A stretch of DNA of 60,931 nucleotides from CAVLDP01 sp963661945 (GTDB lineage Bacteria; Bacillota; Clostridia; Lachnospirales; Lachnospiraceae): assembly GCA_963661945.1 (NCBI GenBank), contig CAVLDP010000012.1:1-60931 (forward strand), written 5' to 3'. Below, one piece after another: positions 34,017 to 42,569 of this stretch. Position 1 is the first letter of the stretch. Each line of letters starts with the position of its first letter. The notes under the pieces were generated by a model. That model did no database searches and was not told where the DNA came from. It saw only the letters and a list, made by a program, of their open reading frames with translations. Both the position numbers and the translations under genes were made by a program.

Positions 34017-35414
34017 TTATGCCTGCTTAAGGAAAGCTACATATCCAAGATATGCTTCGTAGAGATCAACCTTGGAAATAATCTCCCATGGTGCGTGCAT
34101 ATTAAGCACTGCTACACCAGAATCAATAACATTCATATTGTAATTACCAAGGATATATGCGATTGTTCCGCCGCCGCCCTGGTCAACCTTGCCAAGCTCC
34201 GCTGTCTGATAGCTAACGCCCTCTTCATCTAAGATGTGACGAAGCTCAGCCATATATTCTGCAGATGCATCATTTGAACCACTCTTGCCACGAGCACCAG
34301 TGTACTTATTAAATACAAGGCCCTTGCCAAAGTATGCGGAATTCTTCTTCTCCATAACAGATGGATAATTTGGATCAAATGCAGCACTTACATCGGATGA
34401 TAAAGCCTTGGAATTCTGCAGGGCACGACGAACTGCAATATCATTTGACGCACCAGTAAGTGCGCAAATCTCAGCTACTGAATTCTCAAAGAATCTTGAT
34501 TCCATACCGGTTGCACCAACAGAACCAATCTCTTCCTTGTCAACGAGAAGGCAGGCATAGGTTCTCTTACCAGGTGCTACCTCAAGCATTGCCATAAAGG
34601 AAGGATATGCACATACCCTGTCATCATGACCATAACCCATAATCATACTGCGATCGAAGCCAAAATCTCTAGCCTCTCCAGCAGGAACAACCTCAATCTC
34701 TGCAGACAGGAAATCATCCTCCTCGATATCATAGGTATCCTTCAGAATCTTGAGGATATTGGCCTTAACGCATTCCTTCTCCTTCTCATCCTCTGCGGCC
34801 TGCTCGAGTGGCATAGAACCGATTAAGACATTGAGGTCCTCTCCCTCGATGACCTTGGCAGCCTTCTTCTCAAGCTGATCTGCAGACAAATGAATCAGGA
34901 GATCTGAAATACCAAATACAGGATCCTCTGGCTTATCTCCAATTGCAACCTCTACAACAGAGCCGTCCTTCTTCGCGATTACGCCATGAAGTGCCATTGG
35001 AAGAGTTACCCACTGATACTTCTTCACACCACCATAGTAATGTGTATCAAGAAGAGCCATCTCAGTATCTTCATAGAGTGGCACCTGCTTCAGGTCAAGT
35101 CTTGGTGAATCAATATGTGCGCCAAGGATGCTAAGTCCCTTCTCAACTGGGTCTGAACCAATCACAAACATAGCAAGAGCCTTACCATGATTCTTGCGGT
35201 ATACCTTATCTCCAGCCTTAAGTGTCTTGCCTGATGCAATGACTTCATCTAAATCCATGAATCCAGCCTTAGCAGCACGCTCTACAAAATAATTCGTGCA
35301 TTCTCTCTCTGTCTTGCAGCTAGATAAGAACTTGCGATAGTCCTCTGCGAAAGCCATAAGCTCATCTCTCTTCTGGCCCTCTTCATATTTTGTCCATGCA
35401 TTTTTCTTTTCCAT
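34017..35414 (-). CDS. M18 family aminopeptidase
   Basis: A 465-residue metallo-aminopeptidase. The first metal motif is LGAHIDSPRLDLKQVP (about 94-109), then GYGHDDRVCAYPSFMAML, VDKEEIGSVGATGMESRF, and near the C-terminus TAELGKVDQGGGGTIAYIL and NMHAPWEIISKVDLYEAY. This is the M18 order seen in aminopeptidase I. It is inserted between hprK and murB, which is a lineage-specific addition to this cluster. Confidence 0.92.
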   Translation of the reverse strand: MEKKNAWTKYEEGQKRDELMAFAEDYRKFLSSCKTERECTNYFVERAAKAGFMDLDEVIASGKTLKAGDKVYRKNHGKALAMFVIGSDPVEKGLSILGAHIDSPRLDLKQVPLYEDTEMALLDTHYYGGVKKYQWVTLPMALHGVIAKKDGSVVEVAIGDKPEDPVFGISDLLIHLSADQLEKKAAKVIEGEDLNVLIGSMPLEQAAEDEKEKECVKANILKILKDTYDIEEDDFLSAEIEVVPAGEARDFGFDRSMIMGYGHDDRVCAYPSFMAMLEVAPGKRTYACLLVDKEEIGSVGATGMESRFFENSVAEICALTGASNDIAVRRALQNSKALSSDVSAAFDPNYPSVMEKKNSAYFGKGLVFNKYTGARGKSGSNDASAEYMAELRHILDEEGVSYQTAELGKVDQGGGGTIAYILGNYNMNVIDSGVAVLNMHAPWEIISKVDLYEAYLGYVAFLKQA

Positions 35415-35451
35415 TTCAAAAACTCCAATCTATATATTTCATAGGATAATC

Positions 35452-36399
35452 CTATTTATCCTCACCAAATTTGCCGCCTGATGCAATATTCTGCTGCACG
35501 CGACGGTATAACTCCTGAGCTGCATTATAGCCCATCTTCTTCTGACGATGGTTAACGGCTGCTGTCTCACAGATAACAGCCAGGTTTCGTCCAGGTCGAA
35601 TTGGAAGTTCATGGCAAATGACCTGATTGCCCAAGATATCCATATACTGGTCCTCTAAGCCAAGGCGATCATATTCGCTCTCCCCATTCCAATCCTCAAG
35701 CTTGATCACAAGATCAATCTTCTGTCTGTCCTTCACGCACTCAACACCATAGAGAGACTTCACATCGATGATGCCAATGCCTCTAAGCTCAATCAAGTGA
35801 CGTGTTATCGCAGGAGAAGAACCCATCAAGGTATGATCATTGGTACGACGAATCTCTACCACATCATCTGCAACCAGTCGATGGCCACGACGAATCAACT
35901 CAAGTGCCGCCTCCGACTTACCAATACCGCTCTCGCCTGTGATCAGAAGTCCCTCACCATAGACATCTACGAGCACGCCGTGAATCGTTGTGGTTGGAGC
36001 CAGTTCCATACTAAGGAAGAAGATAAGCTCCGCTGTGAATTCAGACGTTCCAGCAGTAGTACCAAGAATAGGTACATTATGCTGATAAGCAAGCTCTATG
36101 ACGAAGTCAGATGGCTGAAAGCCCCTGCAATAAATGACACATGGCAGATCATGAGACAAGAATTCATCGAAATCTCTCTTCTTCTCTTCATCTGTCTTCT
36201 TGGACAAATAGGCTTGTTCTACATTACCAATCAGCTGAATTCGTTCATTTTCAAAATGTTCATAAAAGCCATTCAGCTGCAGAGCCGGCCTGTTAATATC
36301 CGAGATTCGAACAAAATGCTCCGATAGATCCATCTTTTCTGTAAAATTCACAAGCTCCATCTTCTCTGTAAGCTTGCTTAATGAAACACCCTCACCCAT
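35452..36399 (-). CDS. hprK: HPr kinase/phosphorylase
   Basis: The 315-residue enzyme phosphorylates and dephosphorylates HPr or Crh on Ser46, the switch of carbon catabolite repression. Walker A is ITGESGIGKSEAALELIRRG (about 152-171), followed by HRLVADDVVEIRR and the HprK signature LIELRGIGIIDVKSLYG. AGGAGG 7 nt before ATG 36399 is an excellent ribosome site. Its likely target, a Crh-like protein, is encoded in the same cluster; a canonical HPr is not in the window. Confidence 0.96.
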   Translation of the reverse strand: MGEGVSLSKLTEKMELVNFTEKMDLSEHFVRISDINRPALQLNGFYEHFENERIQLIGNVEQAYLSKKTDEEKKRDFDEFLSHDLPCVIYCRGFQPSDFVIELAYQHNVPILGTTAGTSEFTAELIFFLSMELAPTTTIHGVLVDVYGEGLLITGESGIGKSEAALELIRRGHRLVADDVVEIRRTNDHTLMGSSPAITRHLIELRGIGIIDVKSLYGVECVKDRQKIDLVIKLEDWNGESEYDRLGLEDQYMDILGNQVICHELPIRPGRNLAVICETAAVNHRQKKMGYNAAQELYRRVQQNIASGGKFGEDK

Positions 36400-36439
36400 G
36401 TGGTCTCCTCCTTTTGCAAAATTGCGCCTATATTATATA

Positions 36440-38326
36440 TCAATCCGCTTCAGTCTTCAATCCGTGAAGGTAGTTATAGACAGCCTCTGCCGACTGAAGA
36501 TTCATGCTCCCCACACCAGAGAGTTCCTCGACAGAAGCCGCCGCCATCTCCTCCATGCTATCGTATGCCTTCATAAGAGCCTTCCTCCTGGCTGGACCAA
36601 TTCCTTCAATATCATCTAAGAAGGAATGAACCTGATTCTTGCCACGAAGAGACCTGTGATATTCGATTGCAAATCGGTGTGCCTCATCCTGAAGCCTGGT
36701 AATCAGCTTGAAGCCTTCCGAATGAGTATCGATTGGAATCTCCACGTTATGATAATAGAGTCCTCTGGTTCTATGATGATCATCCTTCACCATGCCACAT
36801 ACTGGAATGGAAAGACCAAGCTCAGCGAGAACCTCAAGTGCGATATTCACCTGACCTCGACCACCATCCATCATAATCACATCCGGGAACTTGGTAAAGC
36901 TGCCAAGAGACTGATCCATTCCCTTCTCCTCTAACTCTTCCATTTCCTCTAATCCATGAGAAAATCTCCGTGTTAGAACCTCTCTCATCGACTTATAATC
37001 ATCCGGCCCCTCCACTGTCCGAAGGCGGAATTTACGATAATCACTCCTAAGTGGCTTGCCCTTCTCAAAGACAACCATCGAACCCACAGATTGAAAGCCC
37101 GATGTATTAGAAATATCAAAAGCCTCCAGCCTGTCGACTTGTTGAAGGTTGAGCCAACCAGCAATCTCTTTCAGTGCTCCGATAGTTCTGCCTTCTTCTC
37201 TCTTAATGCGATCCAGATCCTGGGATAGAACAAGGGATGCATTCTTTTCTGCAAGATCTAATAGTTTCTTCTTATCGCCTCTCGATGGAGAGAGCAGGCG
37301 AACCCTGCTGCCGCGCTTCTCTGATAAGTAATCCTCTAAGAGCTTAGCATCAAGCAGTTCCTCCTGTAGATAGATTTCCTTTGGGATAAATGGCGTTCCG
37401 CCGTAATACTGCTTCAAAAAGGCGCACACTACATCTGACTTACTCTCATCCGCCCGAATATTAATAAAGAAATGCTCTCGGCCAATCAACTTTCCAGATC
37501 GCACGAAGAAGACCTGCACCACCGCATCCTCTTCGGAAGATGCTGTCGCAATGAAATCCTGGTCCTCATTTGACGCACTGGTAATCTTCTGCTTCTCAAC
37601 ACATGTGCGAACGCTCTCAAGAAGATCTCGATACTCTGCAGCCCTCTCAAAATCCATCTTAGAAGATGCCTGATACATCTTCTCCTCGAGCATCTTCTCA
37701 ACCGGCTTATAATTGCCGGAGAGAAAATCTATGGCTGAAGCGATATTTTCTCCATATTCCTCTTCCGTCACATGACCAAGGCAAAGTCCCTGGCACTGCT
37801 TCATGTGGTAATTCAGGCAAGGTCGATCCTTACCGATAGTCTCTGGGAACTTGCGATTACAGGTCCTGATCTTGTAGAGCTTCTGAACCAAATCAATCGT
37901 ATCCTTCACTGAGGATGCCGAGGTAAATGGTCCAAAATATCGGCTTCGATCCTTCTTCATCTGCCGAGTAAAGAGAACCCTGGGATAGGCTTCTCCCAGC
38001 GTCACCTTGATATAAGGGTAGGTCTTATCATCGCGGAGCATCGTATTATATTTCGGCCTATGCTCCTTGATAAGATTGCATTCTAATACAAGCGCCTCGA
38101 GCTCGGAATCCGTAACAATATATTCGAAGTGATGAATATTCTCCACCATCTGGGCCTTCTTGATTCCTTCATCATGACTAGGCTGAAAGTATTGATGCAC
38201 TCTCCTCGTCAGGCTTACCGCCTTGCCGATATAGATAATCACATCATCCTTATCATGCATGATATAGACGCCCGGCGAATCCGGCAATTTCTTCAGTTCT
38301 TCCTCTAAACAAAATTCATTATCCAT
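36440..38326 (-). CDS. uvrC: Excinuclease ABC subunit C
   Basis: A 628-residue nucleotide-excision-repair nuclease. It has the N-terminal GIY-YIG domain (SPGVYIMHDKDDVIIYIGKA), a UVR motif (EKMYQASSKMDFERAAEYRD), the RNase H-like C-terminal domain (AFDISNTSGFQSVGSMVVFE) and a terminal helix-hairpin-helix pair (IEGIGPARRKALMKAY, ELSGVGSMNLQSAEAVY). ATG 38326 fits the family N-terminus but has no purine-rich ribosome site; TATAAT lies 9 nt upstream at 38336-38341, so its mRNA may have almost no leader. Confidence 0.96.
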   Translation of the reverse strand: MDNEFCLEEELKKLPDSPGVYIMHDKDDVIIYIGKAVSLTRRVHQYFQPSHDEGIKKAQMVENIHHFEYIVTDSELEALVLECNLIKEHRPKYNTMLRDDKTYPYIKVTLGEAYPRVLFTRQMKKDRSRYFGPFTSASSVKDTIDLVQKLYKIRTCNRKFPETIGKDRPCLNYHMKQCQGLCLGHVTEEEYGENIASAIDFLSGNYKPVEKMLEEKMYQASSKMDFERAAEYRDLLESVRTCVEKQKITSASNEDQDFIATASSEEDAVVQVFFVRSGKLIGREHFFINIRADESKSDVVCAFLKQYYGGTPFIPKEIYLQEELLDAKLLEDYLSEKRGSRVRLLSPSRGDKKKLLDLAEKNASLVLSQDLDRIKREEGRTIGALKEIAGWLNLQQVDRLEAFDISNTSGFQSVGSMVVFEKGKPLRSDYRKFRLRTVEGPDDYKSMREVLTRRFSHGLEEMEELEEKGMDQSLGSFTKFPDVIMMDGGRGQVNIALEVLAELGLSIPVCGMVKDDHHRTRGLYYHNVEIPIDTHSEGFKLITRLQDEAHRFAIEYHRSLRGKNQVHSFLDDIEGIGPARRKALMKAYDSMEEMAAASVEELSGVGSMNLQSAEAVYNYLHGLKTEAD

Positions 38327-38671
38327 AAGCTTTACATTATACTTATAAAATTAGCCATATTTATTAAATAGACTTACTATTAACCTAAACACCAAAAGAG
38401 GGTATCTTTTCTATCCACAGCTAACCGTTACGATGAGGATTACAAATAAGCTCTCGTAGAGCTCTACTATGACGGCGAAGTTCTTACTGCAAAGCAGGTA
38501 CATCTTGCAAATCTATACCGATCAATCCATTATATATAACTGTCAAATAACAACCCCGCCAAAGAATATCAAGTTCTCCACAGCATCTGTGCATGCTTGA
38601 CGTTCCCTGGCGGGTTCGTTTGTTAGTAATTAAGACTCCTAAATCTAAGAGTCTTATTACACTTATTCATT
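38327..38671. other. Non-coding region between ftsH and uvrC with ORF remnant
   Basis: This 345-bp stretch holds no complete gene. On the plus strand 38451-38540 can be read as a 28-codon open stretch (starting ALVELYYDGEVLTAKQVHLA) interrupted upstream by a stop, which looks like a gene fragment but matches nothing I can name. It also holds the three-tier hairpin at 38552-38616, a second small inverted repeat AAGACTC/GAGTCTT (38632-38655), and a one-mismatch DnaA-like box near 38415. Confidence 0.4.
38552..38616. ncRNA. Three-tier hairpin, candidate structured RNA or terminator
   Basis: Three nested inverted repeats share one axis: CCCGCCA/TGGCGGG (outer), TCAAG/CTTGA (middle) and CACAG/CTGTG (inner, loop CAT), separated by internal loops of 7/7 and 5/4 nt. 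The element lies downstream of ftsH. Neither strand has a long U run after it, so an ordinary terminator is not certain. It could be an end structure, a regulatory RNA or a small palindromic repeat element. Confidence 0.4.
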
Positions 38672-40738
38672 TTATTGTATCGTAGCATCCGCTTCATCTT
38701 CGGCATCGCTTGACATCTCTGCTGAATCTTCGGCGTCGCCTAACGTCTCCGCTGGCTCTTCATCACTACTTGACATTTCTGTTGGCTCTTCGACCACATC
38801 TGTCTTCTCATCTGTGTCTGGCATTGGGATTCCCTTCATCTCACAATAGATTTCCATGAATTCCTTGCCAGTAATTGTCTCCTTGTCATAGAGGTAATCT
38901 GAGATTCGATCTAAGATATCACGATTCTCTTCAAGCATATGATAAGCGTCCTGATAAGCCTTCGTGATAATGGATAGGACCTCATCATCGACAAGTGATG
39001 CTGTCTTGTCACCACAAGTCATAGAGGCGCGCCCCTCCAAATACTGGCTCTCGACGGTAGCAAGTCCCATCATGCCGAATCGGTCCGACATACCAAATCT
39101 GGTGACCATATTGCGAGCTATACCTGTTGCCTGTTCGATATCATTTGCTGCACCGGAGGTATAAGAGCCAAAGACTAATTCTTCTGCCGCTCTACCACCC
39201 ATGAAGGTGTTAATCTTCGCCAGAAGCTCTTCCTTGGTCTCTAAGAACTTCTCTTCCTCAGGAGTCTGCAGCGTATAGCCTAATGCTCCCATGGTACGAG
39301 GAACAATTGTGATCTTCTGAACAGGCTCAGATTCCTTCTGCAGGGCAGATACAAGAGCATGTCCAACTTCATGATAGGAGACAATCTTTCGCTCCTTGTC
39401 ACTCATTGCACGATCCTTCTTCTCCTTGCCACCGACTGCAACAAGCTCGAAGGCTTCGAAGAGGTCATCCTGAATGACATATTTACGCTTGTGCTTCACA
39501 GCAATAATCGCTGCTTCATTAATAATATTCGCAAGATCTGATCCAACAAGTCCAGCTGACGCAAGAGCCAGTGCGTGAAGGTCAACTGTCTGATCCATCG
39601 GAACATCCTTGGAATGAACCTTCAGGGTCTCCTCACGCCCCTTCATATCTGGGCGATCTACGATAATTCTGCGGTCGAATCGGCCTGGTCGAAGAAGGGC
39701 TTTATCTAGGACTTCTGGTCTGTTCGTCGCAGCAAGAATTAACAATCCCTTCGAAGAATCAAAGCCGTCCATCTCAGCAAGAAGCTGATTCAGGGTCTGC
39801 TCACGCTCGTCATTACCGCCGCCAAAGCGCGAATCTCTGCTCTTACCGATGGCATCAATCTCATCGATGAAAATGATACATGGCGCCTGCTTCTGTGCTT
39901 CTTTGAACAAATCTCGAACACGGGAAGCGCCCACACCAACAAACATCTCTACAAAGTCAGATCCAGCAAGGGAGAAGAATGGAACTCCAGCCTCTCCTGC
40001 AACCGCCTTGGCAAGAAGTGTCTTACCTGTTCCTGGAGGTCCTACAAGAAGAGCTCCCTTCGGAAGCTTAGCACCAATCTCGGTATACTTCTTCGGATTA
40101 TGCAGGAAATCTACAATCTCAACCAGGGATTCCTTGGCCTCGTCCTGTCCTGCAACATCCTTGAATGTCACACCGGTAGACTTCTCAACATATACCTTGG
40201 CATTGGATTTGCCAACGCCAAGTCCCATAGAACCAGATCCTCCCATGCGACGCATAAGGAAGGCGAATAGTAGCCAAAGAATAATGATTGGCAGAATAAA
40301 GCTAACAATATTCCAGAAAAAGTTCGATGCAGTATCTGTTGTTGCAACCGAAATCTCAACATCGTGCTCCTTCAGAAGCGGAATCAAATCCGGATCATTC
40401 AGATAGCCTGTATAATAGGTAATCTTCAGCTGTTCACCAGTACTCTGATAATAATACTTGGCTAGGGCCTCCTCTTCATCGGATGCTCCAAAGGAATAGC
40501 CATCCTTCAAGGTAATATTCACCTGATCTGAATCAAATTCTACTGACTCTACCTGGTCCTTCTCAACCAGTTCCTCAAAGTCTGAAAAGGTAATCTCCTG
40601 TGTCGTCCCCGACCCAGTACCACCATAAAATACAGTAGTAAAGAAGAGGGCAATCAAGCAAATCAAAGCAAATACTGTAAAAGGCTGCCGCCTCCTCTTA
40701 TTGTTATTGCCGTTATTACGGTTATTGTTCTCGTCCAT
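38672..40738 (-). CDS. ftsH: ATP-dependent zinc metalloprotease FtsH
   Basis: A membrane-bound AAA protease of about 688 residues. Two membrane segments (about 21-40 and 144-163) enclose a short extracellular domain. Walker A GPPGTGKT is at about 234-241, Walker B CIIFIDEIDA, the arginine finger region RPGRFDRR about 351-358, and the zinc motif HEVGH at 457-461. The C-terminus is unusual: three acidic 10-residue repeats (starting EPTEMSSSDE, EPAETLGDAE, DSAEMSSDAE) encoded by a 30-bp tandem repeat at 38697-38786. The start is ATG 40738 or the adjacent 40741; AAGGAG fits the former. Confidence 0.96.
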   Translation of the reverse strand: MDENNNRNNGNNNKRRRQPFTVFALICLIALFFTTVFYGGTGSGTTQEITFSDFEELVEKDQVESVEFDSDQVNITLKDGYSFGASDEEEALAKYYYQSTGEQLKITYYTGYLNDPDLIPLLKEHDVEISVATTDTASNFFWNIVSFILPIIILWLLFAFLMRRMGGSGSMGLGVGKSNAKVYVEKSTGVTFKDVAGQDEAKESLVEIVDFLHNPKKYTEIGAKLPKGALLVGPPGTGKTLLAKAVAGEAGVPFFSLAGSDFVEMFVGVGASRVRDLFKEAQKQAPCIIFIDEIDAIGKSRDSRFGGGNDEREQTLNQLLAEMDGFDSSKGLLILAATNRPEVLDKALLRPGRFDRRIIVDRPDMKGREETLKVHSKDVPMDQTVDLHALALASAGLVGSDLANIINEAAIIAVKHKRKYVIQDDLFEAFELVAVGGKEKKDRAMSDKERKIVSYHEVGHALVSALQKESEPVQKITIVPRTMGALGYTLQTPEEEKFLETKEELLAKINTFMGGRAAEELVFGSYTSGAANDIEQATGIARNMVTRFGMSDRFGMMGLATVESQYLEGRASMTCGDKTASLVDDEVLSIITKAYQDAYHMLEENRDILDRISDYLYDKETITGKEFMEIYCEMKGIPMPDTDEKTDVVEEPTEMSSSDEEPAETLGDAEDSAEMSSDAEDEADATIQ

Positions 40739-40770
40739 CATCTTCTCCTTACGGAATAATTTGCCCCCTA

Positions 40771-40799
40771 ATTATAGGTAAGTAGGCAGGAAAACACAA
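40771..40799 (-). promoter_or_regulatory. Promoter of ftsH
   Basis: Minus strand TTGTGT (40794-40799), 17 bp, TATAAT (40771-40776), about 33 nt upstream of the start. Confidence 0.65.
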
Positions 40800-40842
40800 G
40801 ATATGAGCTTGAGGCTTAATAAATATTTCATAATTTATCAGA

Positions 40843-40875
40843 AAAATAAGGCTTCGGATAAATCACCCGAAGCCT
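40843..40875 (-). terminator. Terminator of the chemotaxis receptor gene
   Basis: AGGCTTCGG/CCGAAGCCT stem (40849-40857 / 40867-40875) with a 9-nt loop, followed on the minus strand by TATTTTTC. Confidence 0.8.
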
Positions 40876-40893
40876 CAAGCCCAAATTCCTATC

Positions 40894-42432
40894 CTACTTA
40901 TGCTTCTTAAGCTTCTTCTGAAGAATGCCATCCATAGCCGACGTATCGATCTCAATCTCATCTATGCTCTGGTTGGATACCTCGCGAAGAGTCATAGCAA
41001 TGTCATTGATGCTTCGATATCCCTCTACGACATTTCCAATGTTGCTATTCAAATCAGTAATGGAATCCATGATTCCCTCCATTGCAACCGAGGTATGCTC
41101 CATGGATTCTGAAATAGCATTTACACGAACTAACGTGTCATTCATCTGCTCATCAAGATCATTGGACTTAGTATGAACATCCTTGGCGCGAATGAGTACC
41201 TTGTCCGTGTTCTCTGCAATAATGCGGAACTTCTCATCTACCAGATTGGTCTTGGTCGTACATTCCATCACAGAGGTCTGGCCAAGCTGAATCTCCTTCT
41301 GAACCAGGTTCGTCTGATGTGCAATATCTTCCAGAATCTGATGAATCTCACTGGTAAACTGAGCGGAATTCTCTGATAGATTACGTATCTCACCAGCAAC
41401 AACCGCAAAGCCCTTGCCTTGTTCTCCAGCTCTTGCCGCCTCAATCGATGCATTCAAGGAGAGAAGATTCGTCTGGTCCGTAATCTCATCGAGTGTTCCA
41501 AGAATGGAGATAATCTTCTGATTCTCCTCATTGAGTGAGGCGATAGCCCCAGCAACAGAAGACATCTTCTCATTCAGCTCATCCATCTTCACAGACAGAT
41601 CTGCCACCAAATGTCCGCCCTCTTCAACCTCATGGCCTGTCTCCTCTGATGCAATCGTCATCTGACTGCTGGACTCTGCCACTTCATGAAGTCTAAGTAC
41701 AGAATTCTCAACCAGATCACGAATCTGTTCGGTTCCGGCCACATCATCGAGGGTTCTCTTACTTACATCACTCGTTGCAATAGCAATCTGCTCAGAAGCA
41801 TCTCCCGTTTCTGTCACACTACTGCTAATCTTGTCACTGGAATCTCCAAGACTGCCAACTGAATGACTAATCTCGCCCAGAAGATTCTCTGCCACCTTGC
41901 GCTGTTCTTCATTCTTAGCAGAAGAAATCATCGCCTCGGTAAGGCTCCTCTTTGAATATTTACAGAGTGCAATATATGCAAGCATACCACTGGCGATATA
42001 GACTAGGCACATAACCATAGCATCTACAGACCATGTCTCCACCAGCTTCTCTGTATACTTGAAATAGAAGACTGCCATACAAATAGCAGAAAGAACGCAC
42101 TGAAGAACAATTGGCCTAATGTCCTCATACAAGACAACAAAGAAGATTGCAAGGAAAAACATCAAATAATTCGTCGTACATGGGAAAGCAAACATAAGCG
42201 CAATACATAGCGCCGTCATAAAGATAACGGTCAGATACATCATGACGAATGGATCCAAGCGCTTATTAAGAAGAAGTAGAATTCCGCTGAAAATGAGTCC
42301 GCCTGCAACGAGTGCAACCATCATCATTCCGCTTATGAAGAAAGCATTGGCAATTGCACGAAGTACAATGCTGATAAATAGAATAATTGCCAGAGAACGA
42401 TTCTTCTGGCGAAGTATCTCACGATAGTCCAT
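40894..42432 (-). CDS. Methyl-accepting chemotaxis protein with six-helix membrane domain
   Basis: From ATG 42432 (AGGGGG 7 nt upstream) the protein has 512 residues. Five to six tightly packed membrane helices occupy about residues 8-165 with hardly any extracellular loop, so a signal would be sensed in or near the membrane. The cytoplasmic signalling domain contains the hairpin tip EITDQTNLLSLNASIEAARAGEQGKGFAVVAGEIRNLSE without a break. No flagellar or Che genes are in the window. The ligand is unknown. Confidence 0.9.
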   Translation of the reverse strand: MDYREILRQKNRSLAIILFISIVLRAIANAFFISGMMMVALVAGGLIFSGILLLLNKRLDPFVMMYLTVIFMTALCIALMFAFPCTTNYLMFFLAIFFVVLYEDIRPIVLQCVLSAICMAVFYFKYTEKLVETWSVDAMVMCLVYIASGMLAYIALCKYSKRSLTEAMISSAKNEEQRKVAENLLGEISHSVGSLGDSSDKISSSVTETGDASEQIAIATSDVSKRTLDDVAGTEQIRDLVENSVLRLHEVAESSSQMTIASEETGHEVEEGGHLVADLSVKMDELNEKMSSVAGAIASLNEENQKIISILGTLDEITDQTNLLSLNASIEAARAGEQGKGFAVVAGEIRNLSENSAQFTSEIHQILEDIAHQTNLVQKEIQLGQTSVMECTTKTNLVDEKFRIIAENTDKVLIRAKDVHTKSNDLDEQMNDTLVRVNAISESMEHTSVAMEGIMDSITDLNSNIGNVVEGYRSINDIAMTLREVSNQSIDEIEIDTSAMDGILQKKLKKHK

Positions 42433-42505
42433 AATAAGTCCCCCTAAATCAGAAAATCTAAGCAATGGGGCTTCTCCCTACCACCCCAAACTATTATTGC
42501 TAACA

Positions 42506-42514
42506 ATTATAGCA
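42506..42514 (-). promoter_or_regulatory. Extended -10 promoter of the chemotaxis receptor gene
   Basis: TGC plus TATAAT on the minus strand (42506-42514), about 75 nt upstream of the start; the -35 is poor. Confidence 0.5.
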
Positions 42515-42554
42515 TTATTTTATCAAAAACCATATAGAAATGTCTCAAATTTGG

Positions 42555-42563
42555 TGCTAGTAT
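42555..42563 (+). promoter_or_regulatory. Extended -10 just before the MATE gene, likely leaderless
   Basis: TGC plus TAGTAT (42558-42563) lies 6 bp before the ATG at 42570, exactly as for the DUF2752 gene. No ribosome binding site is visible. Confidence 0.4.
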
Positions 42564-42569
42564 GTGGCT

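Noticed and set aside
38552..38616. Known RNA such as 6S, SRP RNA, tmRNA or a T-box
   Set aside because: I looked for their conserved motifs (for example the T-box GGUACCGCG-type core and the SRP tetraloop region) and did not find them.
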